Positions 1-8,279 of a DNA stretch of 64,000 nucleotides are shown piece after piece (position 1 is the stretch's first letter; each line of letters begins with the position of its first letter). The translations under genes were made by a program, and so were the position numbers. The stretch comes from Slackia exigua ATCC 700122 (GTDB taxonomy: Bacteria; Actinomycetota; Coriobacteriia; Coriobacteriales; Eggerthellaceae): NCBI RefSeq assembly GCF_000162875.1, contig NZ_GG700630.1:320225-384224 (forward strand). Reading direction: 5' to 3'. Below the pieces are notes generated by a model. The model searched no databases, was not told the origin of the DNA, and saw only the letters and a list, made by a program, of their open reading frames with translations.

Positions 1-325
1 CCTGAGAATCAAGCGAACAGACGACGCGGAACAGGTGCGTCGCGGCGGCCATGCCGCGCTCGAGAAAGAAGGCGCCCTCGGGCAGGGGCACACCCGCACG
101 CCGTTCGTAAAACGCCGTCAGCGCGTCGATGCCCATGCGGTCGGTCTTGGCGTCGACGTATGCCTCGATACGGTTGCAGGTCGAAAGGATCAGGCATTCC
201 TTGATGCCGCTGCCGTCCGCCAGCTCGGCAAGGGCGGCGGGGATGTCCTCATGCGCGAGAGCGATGCGCTCGCGCACGGCGATCGGAGCGGTTTTATAGC
301 TCGCCCCCATGCAGACCAAGCTCAT
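1..325 (-). CDS. hemA: Glutamyl-tRNA reductase, N-terminal part (cut by window edge)
   Basis: The first 108 residues of a minus-strand protein are visible; the rest lies beyond base 1. Glutamyl-tRNA reductase uses NADPH to reduce glutamyl-tRNA(Glu) to glutamate-1-semialdehyde, the first committed step of C5 tetrapyrrole synthesis. The N-terminus shows the family pattern: a short beta strand followed by KTAPIAVRER, then STCNR with Cys50 as the expected catalytic thiol, and VCSLDSQ at the cut edge. The ATG at 325-323 overlaps the TGA of the upstream precorrin-2 dehydrogenase gene in an ATGA, so the two are probably translationally coupled in a heme/siroheme operon. Confidence 0.93.
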   Translation of the reverse strand, partial: MSLVCMGASYKTAPIAVRERIALAHEDIPAALAELADGSGIKECLILSTCNRIEAYVDAKTDRMGIDALTAFYERRAGVPLPEGAFFLERGMAAATHLFRVVCSLDSQ

Positions 326-1071
326 CGCGTGCCTCCCTCGAGCAGGGGCATGACGACGGCGGCGTAGATATCCTCGGCTTCGGGACGCTCTCCTGCGGCA
401 ATGCGCTCGAGCAGGTCGCTCGCGGCGACAGCCTCGTAAAGCGGGCGCCTCGCAGACGCGGGGCCTTCGACCCGCTGCTTCACGAGCATGCGGACATCGC
501 CGAGAAGGTCGATGTAGTCGGCCCAATAGGCGGGATAGGCCTCTTCGAGGCCGAGGCGGATATCGCGCGCGATCGTCGGCGCGGCACCTGCGGACGAAAC
601 TGCGATCTGCAGCCGGCCGCGACGCATGATGGACGGCACGATGCAGGTGCAGAGCTCGGGAACGTCCACGATGTTCACGAGCTGGTGCGCCTTGCACGCA
701 TCGTCGAAGACGAGGCGGTTGACCGCTTCGTCGGATGTCGACCCGATGACGAGCAGCGCCCCCGCAAGGTCGCCCGTGCGGTATCCGCGCTCATGCCAGC
801 GGATGCGCCCGTCTGCGACCCAGCGCTTCACCTCGTCGGTGGCATCGGGGGCCACGACGGTGACGGATGCGCCACGCTCGAGAAGCGTTGCGATCTTGCG
901 TTCGGCAACGGCGCCCGCGCCGACGACGACGACCGGCTGGCCGTCAAGGTATAGGTAGAGAGGATAGGGCGCAATGCGGCGATCGTGCGGCGCGCCCTGC
1001 GCCGAGGACGCATGCCCCGCGGCAACTTCAGCAGTCGTCGAATTCAACGTCTTTTCAGCGAGACAGCGCAC
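322..1071 (-). CDS. Precorrin-2 dehydrogenase / sirohydrochlorin ferrochelatase-type protein
   Basis: 249 residues if the GTG at 1071 is the start; the first 35 residues are poorly supported and a later start is possible. It resembles Met8p/SirC and the N-terminal half of CysG, which oxidise precorrin-2 with NAD+ and may insert iron to give siroheme. A Rossmann GAGAVAERK motif is at about residues 51-59, followed by NIVDVPELC and a conserved SSAGAAPTIARDIR stretch. There is no C-terminal methyltransferase domain, so uroporphyrinogen methylation must be encoded elsewhere. It is the first visible gene of a minus-strand unit with hemA, with stop and start overlapping, which supports a tetrapyrrole role. 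Confidence 0.88.
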   Translation of the reverse strand: MRCLAEKTLNSTTAEVAAGHASSAQGAPHDRRIAPYPLYLYLDGQPVVVVGAGAVAERKIATLLERGASVTVVAPDATDEVKRWVADGRIRWHERGYRTGDLAGALLVIGSTSDEAVNRLVFDDACKAHQLVNIVDVPELCTCIVPSIMRRGRLQIAVSSAGAAPTIARDIRLGLEEAYPAYWADYIDLLGDVRMLVKQRVEGPASARRPLYEAVAASDLLERIAAGERPEAEDIYAAVVMPLLEGGTR

Positions 1072-1324
1072 GCGCGCGCCTCGCTTCCCCCTTCCGATCG
1101 AACGGCCCCTTGCCCGCCGCGCGCTTCGCGCACGCAGGCATCGACGAAACGATATTAGGCAAGACGTGCGTTCTCTTCACCTGACGGGATGCACGGTTTT
1201 CATCCATATGCGGAGATAGAACGCCCAACAGACTTATCAGGTGTCATGTGAGCTGGGTGTTTTCGAATTAAAAGTTACCCGAGGCTGCATGCGCTCCACA
1301 CGATGCGCATGGCTGCGGGGCGCG

Positions 1325-2818
1325 TTACGCGTTGCGGGATGCGGCAATGAGATCGGCGTTGGCAAGTTCGATGAGCTCGTGGCGCGAATGGATGTCGAGC
1401 TTGCGATAAACGTTCTGCTGATGGAAGCGCACCGTGCTCGCGGAGATGACGAGCTTATCGGCGATATAGGTGGAGGTGAACCCCTGCGCGGTGAGCATGG
1501 CGATCTCGCGTTCGCGCGGCGTGAGCCCAAATTGGGCGGACAAATCGTCGAAGTGCGATTCGAGCGTCTCGGCGAAGGCCGCGACGGGATCGGCCGGTTC
1601 GCCCGCAGAGGCTTCCTCGGCATCCATGTCCGCGCTGCCGGAGAAGGCGGCCGCAATGCCGCCCTTCGTAGAAAGAATCCGCGCAAGGCCAGCCGCGATG
1701 CCGAAGGAGACCACGACGAGAAGCGTCATGACGCCCGCTACGCCGTTGACGTTGAAAACGCTTTCGGGAAGAGAACGTCCCACGCTTTCGCCGAGACGGT
1801 ACATGAAGAAGCCGTTGGTCAGCACAAGCACGATGCCGGCCGCAAAAGAGCGCGGAAGCCGCAGGTCGGACAGCATGCCGGCGAAGACGGGCCAGCGCAG
1901 GAAGAAGTAGCCGAACATCGTGGCCATCATGAGCGCAACGGCGAGCCGAATGGCGTCGGTCGTCATGAAGCACGAGAAGAGCAAGGCGATGAAGAGCATC
2001 ACGAGCGTGGGAATCCAGACGGACTGCGTCCAGTCCTTCGCGAGCGTCATGAGCATGTAGGTGATCATGATATCGGCGAGCGTCGTGGTCGCGAACAGCG
2101 CATAGGTAAGCGAGCCGTTCGTGGCGGGAAACACGATGCTCACGGTGCCGAAGAGCGCCGATGCGAGCATCGTGCACAGAATCGTGACGCACACGGAAAA
2201 CCACGGGACGCGTGCGATCTGGGAGCGGTCGAATCCGCCGTCGGGCGCGCAGGAAGCACAGGAGGCGTCTTCGTGCAGAAACGCGAATGCCGAGACGAAC
2301 GTGAGAACGGCATAGAGCGCGGCCTGCATCGTGCGATCGAGATGCGGGGCGGCGACGAAGGAAGCCCAGGCCACGAGAAAGCCGATGAGGGTCGCGAAGA
2401 CGATCTCCTCGCGATGCCGCGAAGAAAGGAGCATGAACCAGGCATAGAGCAGCACGCCTTCGCCCGCCCCTTCGAGCGCGCCGGCCGCGATGGAAAGCGG
2501 GACCGAAGGCACAAAGGACACGACGATGCCGCCGGCAGCGGCAGCGACGGCAGCGCCGATGACAAGAGGCATGCGAACCGCATGGCGGCCCGCAAGGCCC
2601 AGCACGGCGATCAGCGCGATGGCGCCGAGGCGCAGGCACATGGCGGCAGGGGTCGACACGTCGCCGAAAGACGAGACCGGACCGAAGTAGCCTCCCGCGC
2701 CGAACATGGCGGCGCCCGTCGCGCCGAACAGGCAGCCGAACCCGAGCCCCAACATGAGCAGACGCCTGACGTCGAAGGCGGTCTCTTGCGTTTCCAGCGT
2801 GTCTCCCATGTGCTCCAT
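1325..2818 (-). CDS. LuxR-family regulator with multi-helix membrane N-terminus
   Basis: About 497 residues from the ATG at 2818, which follows an AAGAGAA sequence; in-frame ATGs at 2899 and 2845 are alternatives. The first ~400 residues form a string of hydrophobic helices, about twelve, without enzyme motifs. The C-terminus is a LuxR-type helix-turn-helix starting LTPREREIA and including ISASTVRFHQQNVYRKL, which resembles GerE/NarL DNA-binding domains. This membrane-sensor plus LuxR layout is greatly expanded in Eggerthellaceae, where most members have no known ligand. The protein probably senses a small molecule at or through the membrane and controls nearby or distant genes directly. No target can be named from this sequence. 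Confidence 0.85.
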   Translation of the reverse strand: MEHMGDTLETQETAFDVRRLLMLGLGFGCLFGATGAAMFGAGGYFGPVSSFGDVSTPAAMCLRLGAIALIAVLGLAGRHAVRMPLVIGAAVAAAAGGIVVSFVPSVPLSIAAGALEGAGEGVLLYAWFMLLSSRHREEIVFATLIGFLVAWASFVAAPHLDRTMQAALYAVLTFVSAFAFLHEDASCASCAPDGGFDRSQIARVPWFSVCVTILCTMLASALFGTVSIVFPATNGSLTYALFATTTLADIMITYMLMTLAKDWTQSVWIPTLVMLFIALLFSCFMTTDAIRLAVALMMATMFGYFFLRWPVFAGMLSDLRLPRSFAAGIVLVLTNGFFMYRLGESVGRSLPESVFNVNGVAGVMTLLVVVSFGIAAGLARILSTKGGIAAAFSGSADMDAEEASAGEPADPVAAFAETLESHFDDLSAQFGLTPREREIAMLTAQGFTSTYIADKLVISASTVRFHQQNVYRKLDIHSRHELIELANADLIAASRNA

Positions 2819-2932
2819 GATTCTCTTCGAACGACGCTTTGACATGAATGCTTGAACCATCGGACTATACATGAAGCGGGCGCGCGCCGAAGCCCGCACC
2901 CGCCTATTGCATCGTAAAACTATGCCCGCGAT

Positions 2933-3979
2933 CTACGCGATCTTGACGACCCAGCCCTCGGGACCTGCAAGCTCGCCGCTCTGGATGGCGGTCAAGGTGG
3001 CGCGCAGCTTCTTCATGACGGGACCGGACGTTTCCGCGCCGTCGGGGAAGACCACGTCGATACCCTCGGCTTCGATACGCCCCACGGGCGAGATGACGGC
3101 AGCGGTTCCGCACAGCCCGCATTCGACGAAATCACCATTGAGCACTTCGGCGAACGCAACCGGTCGCTCCTCGACCGTCATGCCGAGCATGTCGGCGGCC
3201 ACGGTCACGAGCGAGCGGCGCGTGATCGAAGGCAAGATGGAATTCGTCGCCGACTGCGGCACGACGAGCGTGCCGTCCTTGCTCACGAACAGCACGTTGG
3301 CGCCGCCGGTCTCTTCGACGTAGGTGCGCGTCGCTGAATCGAGGTAGAGGTTTTCGGAATAGCCGTTTCTATGCGCCTCTTCATACGGATAGAGGCTCAT
3401 CGCGTAATTCAGGCCCGCCTTGATGCCGCCGGTGCCATGCGGTGCCGCACGGTCGTATCGGGCGACCGTGATCGTGATGGCCTCGTCACCCCCCTTGAAA
3501 TAGGGGCCGACCGGCGTGACGAGGATGCGGAACTGATATTCGTCCGCCGGCTTCACGCCGATGACCTCGCCCGTGGCGAACATGAACGGACGGACGTAGA
3601 GCGTGGCGCCCGAGCCGTACGGCGGAACCCAGGCGGCATTGGCCGAAACGACCTGCTTGACGGCGTCGATGAAGCGATTCTCGGGGAACGAAGGCATGAC
3701 CAGGCGTTCAGCGGAAGAGCGCATGCGGGCGGCATTCAGGTCGGGACGGAAGCAGACGATGTCGCCGTTCTTGGTGGTGTAGGCCTTGAGGCCTTCGAAG
3801 ACCTCCTGGCAGTAATGCAGGATGCCGGAGCATTCGCTGAGCGTCACCGTATGGTCGCGCGTGAGCCTTCCCTCGCCCCAAGCGCCGTCCTTGTAATCGC
3901 AAACGTAGCTGAAGTCGGTCTTCATATAGCCGAACCCCAGGTTGCCCCAATCCAGATCCTTCTTGTCCATAGATACCAT
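2933..3979 (-). CDS. ilvE: Branched-chain amino acid aminotransferase
   Basis: 348 residues. A PLP fold-type IV aminotransferase that interconverts Leu/Ile/Val and their 2-oxoacids with 2-oxoglutarate/glutamate. The PLP lysine is Lys187 in GGIKAGLNYA; EETGGANVLF and the C-terminal FVECGLCGTAA are family signatures. The length and the YDYKDG-like N-terminal region fit the longer group related to eukaryotic BCATs. The ATG at 3979 follows GAGGAA at good spacing; a second ATG three codons later is possible. The gene stands alone on the minus strand. A small hairpin (ATCTCGC/GCGAGAT, about 4018-4036) lies in its leader, but I see no T-box. Confidence 0.94.
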   Translation of the reverse strand: MVSMDKKDLDWGNLGFGYMKTDFSYVCDYKDGAWGEGRLTRDHTVTLSECSGILHYCQEVFEGLKAYTTKNGDIVCFRPDLNAARMRSSAERLVMPSFPENRFIDAVKQVVSANAAWVPPYGSGATLYVRPFMFATGEVIGVKPADEYQFRILVTPVGPYFKGGDEAITITVARYDRAAPHGTGGIKAGLNYAMSLYPYEEAHRNGYSENLYLDSATRTYVEETGGANVLFVSKDGTLVVPQSATNSILPSITRRSLVTVAADMLGMTVEERPVAFAEVLNGDFVECGLCGTAAVISPVGRIEAEGIDVVFPDGAETSGPVMKKLRATLTAIQSGELAGPEGWVVKIA

Positions 3980-4274
3980 CGCTTTTCCTCGCTTCGGGCG
4001 CGGCGTTTCAGGCGCGCATCTCGCATTGCGCGAGATTGTACTCCCCCTTTTATTGTGAACAGGTTAATTCCGCAGCGAATCCGCCATCGGGCTTCAAAGG
4101 CACACGGCGGGATGCTGCTTGAGATTAAAGTGATGGGCGACGCGAAGGCATCGGTGCGCATATGGTCTCAACCGAACGTCGGGAATGCTTACGTGACAAT
4201 AGCGGATCAACCAACTCGTTCGTGAAGCCAGGCACGAAACCCGCAACATCGGAACCTCCCCGACGACATCCTAC

Positions 4275-5771
4275 TCACAGGAATGCTTCTCTCACGCTTT
4301 GAAAGCTACCATGCATGAAGTCAACCACTCTACGTTCATTACCTGCAAGCGGAATCTTCTCCGCAGCATAGGGCGAACACAGCAAGACCGACGAAGCGCA
4401 GAGAGCAAGTAGCTCGATGTCGTGAGTGATGACGATGACCGGGCAATCCACGGATTTCTCGCATATCATCGATGCAAGATCGTTCATTCTTTGATAATCG
4501 AGACCAGCCGACGGCTCATCCAAGATCAGCAGCTCACGTTCATGCATGCAAGCAACCGCAACAGAAAGCCGCTGCATCTCGCCGACGGAAAGTTCATGCG
4601 GGTTGCTTTGCCTTCGATCCCAAAGGTCCATCTGCTTGAGATACCGAGCTGCTTTGTCCATCGATTCTTCGTCCAATCCATCTGCTAGCAGCTCCTTCTC
4701 CACGGTTTCGAAGAACAGCTGAGTGTCAGGATTCTGCATCGTGTAATAAACCTTCCTGAGCCTTCCTTTCTTGCCCTTCGCGTAGTTCACGCTCCCCTTG
4801 CGGATGGAAGCCAAACCGCAAAGCTGCTCTGCAAGAGTCGTTTTCCCTATGCCGTTGGCTCCGACGACTCCCATGACCTCCCCTTTTAAAAGACGAAAAT
4901 CGACTGAAGGCATAAGAACCCTTTGACCCACAGCCACTTCGATTCCCAAAGCGGAGATCTGCTCCCTGCCGCAGGGAGCAGGACGGCAGGATTCCAACTC
5001 GTTTTCATCAAGGCATCTCAGATGGAGCGACCGAACGTCGAGGTTTTCACATTCATCCGAGGTGTACATGCGATCTATGCGACCGTCGTCCATAAGCACA
5101 AGTCTATCGAAGACGCCCTTCAGATAGAAAAGACGGTGTTCGGATATCAAGACGGTCTTTCCCATTTTCTTCAAATCCATGATCGCATCTCTGAGAAGAA
5201 GCGTCGAGGCGTGGTCGAGGTTAGCAGAAGGTTCATCCAGCAAGATAATATCGCAGTCGTACAACAGCGCAGAGGCTATAGCCACCCGTTGCTTCTGCCC
5301 TCCGGAAAGTTCATGCAAGCTTTTTTTCAATAGCCCCGCAACGTTTGCCTGCGCAGCTGCCTTCGGGACATTCTCGATAAGATCCTCATAAGACATTCCG
5401 AGATTCTCGCCGACCAAGGCTATCTCGTCCTCGACGATCGACGAGAAGAACTGGCTGCGGGGATCCTGGAAGACATTTCCGATATGCCTCGCAAGCTCAC
5501 CAGGAGCAAAGGAATCAATAGGAAAACCCAGCACGCTTATGTCGCCCGTGCGTCTTCCCTCGAAGAAATCAGGGGCGAGCCTGTTGATGGTCCGTAGAAC
5601 CGTCGTCTTGCCGCAACCTGACCGTCCCGCAAGCAGGACGCATTCGCCCTTCGCCACTTCTAGGCTGACATCCTTGATAGACCATTCGCTCGATAGTTCA
5701 TATTTAAAGCTCACGTTCTCCAATGCGACAGCTGCACCTTGATCATTCCTCCCGTTCACTTCACCCTCCAT
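4275..5771 (-). CDS. ECF-type transporter ATPase, two fused ABC domains (cluster A)
   Basis: 498 residues with two complete ABC ATPase domains in tandem, equivalent to EcfA1-EcfA2 in one chain. Domain 1 has GRSGCGKTT near residue 50, the Q-loop VFQDPRSQFF, LSGGQKQR and LLDEPSANLD. Domain 2 has GANGIGKTT, the Q-loop YYTMQNPDTQLFF, a slightly altered signature LSVGEMQR and ILDEPSAGLD. The FQDPxxQ-type Q-loops are typical of energy-coupling-factor ATPases, which drive the T component rather than binding substrate. It is the last gene of cluster A, nine bases after the EcfT stop. No clear Shine-Dalgarno precedes the ATG; the in-frame GTG four codons in, after GGAGGGTGAA, is an alternative. Confidence 0.9.
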   Translation of the reverse strand: MEGEVNGRNDQGAAVALENVSFKYELSSEWSIKDVSLEVAKGECVLLAGRSGCGKTTVLRTINRLAPDFFEGRRTGDISVLGFPIDSFAPGELARHIGNVFQDPRSQFFSSIVEDEIALVGENLGMSYEDLIENVPKAAAQANVAGLLKKSLHELSGGQKQRVAIASALLYDCDIILLDEPSANLDHASTLLLRDAIMDLKKMGKTVLISEHRLFYLKGVFDRLVLMDDGRIDRMYTSDECENLDVRSLHLRCLDENELESCRPAPCGREQISALGIEVAVGQRVLMPSVDFRLLKGEVMGVVGANGIGKTTLAEQLCGLASIRKGSVNYAKGKKGRLRKVYYTMQNPDTQLFFETVEKELLADGLDEESMDKAARYLKQMDLWDRRQSNPHELSVGEMQRLSVAVACMHERELLILDEPSAGLDYQRMNDLASMICEKSVDCPVIVITHDIELLALCASSVLLCSPYAAEKIPLAGNERRVVDFMHGSFQSVREAFL

Positions 5772-5780
5772 AACAGTCGC

Positions 5781-6536
5781 TTACGATCCGAATGCAAATC
5801 GAGACAGAAAAAGCAGCAAGTAAACCGTAAGAACGACAACATCCAACGCACCGGGCCTGAAAAGATACAGAGATGTTTTGGCAGCCTCGAATTCTATGCC
5901 CTTGCTTATGATGGCAGCAGTAAGGTCATCCGACGCCCTCAGAGACCGATGAATCAATGGGACTATCAGTAGTTCGAAGGAGCGAACCGGATGAAGCGGA
6001 GAGAGTCGAAATCCACGCACTTTCGCCGCCTTCGATATCTGGATGAGCTGCATGCGCACATCAGGCAGATAGCGCAAAGCTACCGCGATTCCGATAAGAC
6101 CCGTCTCTGGAATGCGAAGGGTCCTAAGAGCCTGCATGATTGCCCCCGAAGGAATAGAGACAAGCACCGCACCAATGATGAAGGTCGGTATGAGCGATGC
6201 GATCGCCCAAATCAATATGCCGAATGCAAGCACGGCTCCAAAAAGCCCGGAAGCGTTGATGGCCGCAACGATCCCCTGGAGCGAAACGGCCATCACCAAC
6301 CACGTAAGCGGCAGGCTTTTCTTGAACAGATAGTAGACGAGCGAAGAGACGATCAGGAGAACCCAGACGGCAAGCCTGCCGGCAACGAAAGGAACTATGC
6401 TTCCGACAATCAAAAGAACCATGAGCGTTCTCGGGTCAAGCGGATACCCGATCCGTTCAAACGCCGCGATACGGCCTGACTCTCCCTCGGATTCGGTCGA
6501 CGGGCAGACGCGCTTGGCTCCTTCTATAGGCGCCAT
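5781..6536 (-). CDS. ECF transporter T component (EcfT/CbiQ-like, cluster A)
   Basis: 251 residues, integral membrane, with about five hydrophobic helices after a ~35-residue polar N-terminus. EcfT couples the ATPase pair to the substrate-binding S component. The cytoplasmic coupling helices carry the usual Arg-Gly-type motifs: KVRGF around residue 183 and a variant SKGIE about 40 residues later (commonly xRG in the family). The gene overlaps the stop of the upstream half-transporter by 13 bases and is followed after 9 bases by the double ATPase, so all are probably co-translated. The substrate cannot be read from this subunit. Confidence 0.86.
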   Translation of the reverse strand: MAPIEGAKRVCPSTESEGESGRIAAFERIGYPLDPRTLMVLLIVGSIVPFVAGRLAVWVLLIVSSLVYYLFKKSLPLTWLVMAVSLQGIVAAINASGLFGAVLAFGILIWAIASLIPTFIIGAVLVSIPSGAIMQALRTLRIPETGLIGIAVALRYLPDVRMQLIQISKAAKVRGFRLSPLHPVRSFELLIVPLIHRSLRASDDLTAAIISKGIEFEAAKTSLYLFRPGALDVVVLTVYLLLFLSRFAFGS

Positions 6537-8269
6537 TTTGCCACGTCCTGCCTCAACTTGATGAACCGTGCATAAATGCCCGACTGGCAGATCAATTGAT
6601 CGTGGGTGCCTCGCTGGACGATACGGCCGTCATCGATGACGAATATCTGATCGGCATGACGCACGGTATTCAATCTATGGGCTATCATGATGCACGTTTT
6701 GCTTCGGGTAAGCTCTCCGATCGCCTGCATGATGGCAAACTCGTTCTCCGGATCAACGCTAGCCGTCGCCTCATCGAGAATGACGATGGGAGCATCCTTC
6801 AAAAGCGCTCGCGCAATCGATATGCGTTGGCGCTCGCCACCGGAAAGCGATGAGCCTCCCTTGCCTACTATCGTGTCGTAGCCTTGAGGAAGCTTGATGA
6901 TGAAATCATGGCAGCATGCCCGCTTGGCCGCTTCGATCACATCCTCGCGCGTCGCATCGACGCGGCCGAAACGAATGTTGGCCTCCACCGTGTCGTTGAA
7001 GAGATAGACGTCTTGGAACACCATGGATACCTGTGAAAGCAGCGTATCGTACGTATAATCGCGGATGTCGATGCCGCCAAGCGTGATGCGGCCCTCATCC
7101 ACATCCCAAAAACGGGGGATGAGACGAGCAAACGTCGACTTGCCTGATCCGGAGCGGCCAACAAGAGCTACGGTTGTCCCGTTCTCGATGGAAGCCGTGA
7201 TGCCCTTGATGAGTCCATCTGCCTCCTCGGCCGTCTGCCCGTAATCGAATTCCACGTTCTCGAATGCAATCCCATGACTGGCAGGCGCCTCCTTCACATC
7301 ACCGCTCTTCAGCAGGGGCATGGTTTGCAGTTTACCCAATTTGCTGACGGCTGAATCAATAACGTTCATAAGCGATACCGAATTGCCTGCGAAGTCGAGG
7401 GAGGTGAATAATACGAACGACAGAATCAGGAGGAAGAGGCAGGTCGAAAGCTCCGTCGTTCCCGCAAGGAAAAGCAAGGTCGAGACTGCCGCAACAACGA
7501 CAGAGGCGGAAGATAGCACGATTTGCTGAACCGCCACCCAGGGAATGGATTTGAGATTGAGCTCGGTGGTGCACTGACGAGCATCGTCAACCGCTTTTCT
7601 TACAACATTGTTCTGAGTTCCCGCGAGTCCGAACGCCTTCACCACCTGCATGCCCTCTACATACTCCAATACCGCGCCGACAAGATCTTCTTGAGCTGCC
7701 TGCTTTTTAGGAGCTAAGGCAGTTAACGCATGCTGCTGCAGCCGAGCAACGCTGAAGTAGATCACCACCGTCGCAAGCGCTATCAAGCCGATGTGCCAAT
7801 CGAACATAAGGACGAATACCGCCATGACCGTCGTACCGATGACGCCCGATACGAACTGCACGAGCACAAGCGGGCCAAGCGTCTCCAACTCATCGAGCGT
7901 CGTGGTGAGAACGGTAGCCAACTCAGCTAGGTTAACGTCAGCGAAAAAACCCATGGGCACATACCGCAATCGATTGGCCACGAGCAAACGCTTGTCCCGC
8001 GACAGCGAATAGCCGATCCCATTCATAGACGCCATCGACACCGCATCGGCAAAGCACCTGCCCATAACGCCGATGAAGACGAGGGCCACGGCCTCGAAGA
8101 TCACCTCGAAGGAGAAAGCGCCCGCAAGCAACGCATCGATCACCACGTATATCGCAAAATAATCCAGCAGACCGAACAAAGCCTTAATGAAGTTGGCGGC
8201 TATGGCCCTGACGAGCAAGCCGTGCTGCGGCTCGGCAAACTGCCATATATTTCTAATCGTACCCAGCAT
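6524..8269 (-). CDS. ABC half-transporter, IrtB/YbtP-like (cluster A, second subunit)
   Basis: 581 residues from the ATG at 8269, which follows GGGAGA at good spacing (an ATG at 8296 is less likely). Six transmembrane helices (about 25-300) precede one nucleotide-binding domain: GRSGSGKST, Q-loop VFQDVYLFNDTVE, LSGGERQR, VILDEATASVDPENE and the H-loop IAHRLNTVRHAD. Exporter-fold half-transporters of this kind act as heterodimers; IrtAB and YbtPQ are known members that import metal-siderophore complexes despite the exporter fold. Its partner is the gene just upstream. Pairing with ECF subunits and an AraC regulator points to uptake of a small molecule or metal complex. That direction is inferred. 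Confidence 0.87.
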   Translation of the reverse strand: MLGTIRNIWQFAEPQHGLLVRAIAANFIKALFGLLDYFAIYVVIDALLAGAFSFEVIFEAVALVFIGVMGRCFADAVSMASMNGIGYSLSRDKRLLVANRLRYVPMGFFADVNLAELATVLTTTLDELETLGPLVLVQFVSGVIGTTVMAVFVLMFDWHIGLIALATVVIYFSVARLQQHALTALAPKKQAAQEDLVGAVLEYVEGMQVVKAFGLAGTQNNVVRKAVDDARQCTTELNLKSIPWVAVQQIVLSSASVVVAAVSTLLFLAGTTELSTCLFLLILSFVLFTSLDFAGNSVSLMNVIDSAVSKLGKLQTMPLLKSGDVKEAPASHGIAFENVEFDYGQTAEEADGLIKGITASIENGTTVALVGRSGSGKSTFARLIPRFWDVDEGRITLGGIDIRDYTYDTLLSQVSMVFQDVYLFNDTVEANIRFGRVDATREDVIEAAKRACCHDFIIKLPQGYDTIVGKGGSSLSGGERQRISIARALLKDAPIVILDEATASVDPENEFAIMQAIGELTRSKTCIMIAHRLNTVRHADQIFVIDDGRIVQRGTHDQLICQSGIYARFIKLRQDVAKWRL

Positions 8270-8279
8270 CGCATTCTCC

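Noticed and set aside
1241..2842. A 533-codon plus-strand frame opposite the LuxR regulator
   Set aside because: Composition is dominated by charged residues with no fold; the minus strand encodes a clear LuxR HTH and membrane helices.
6112..6479. Short plus-strand frames inside cluster A genes
   Set aside because: All are antisense to EcfT and the half-transporters and lack start signals.
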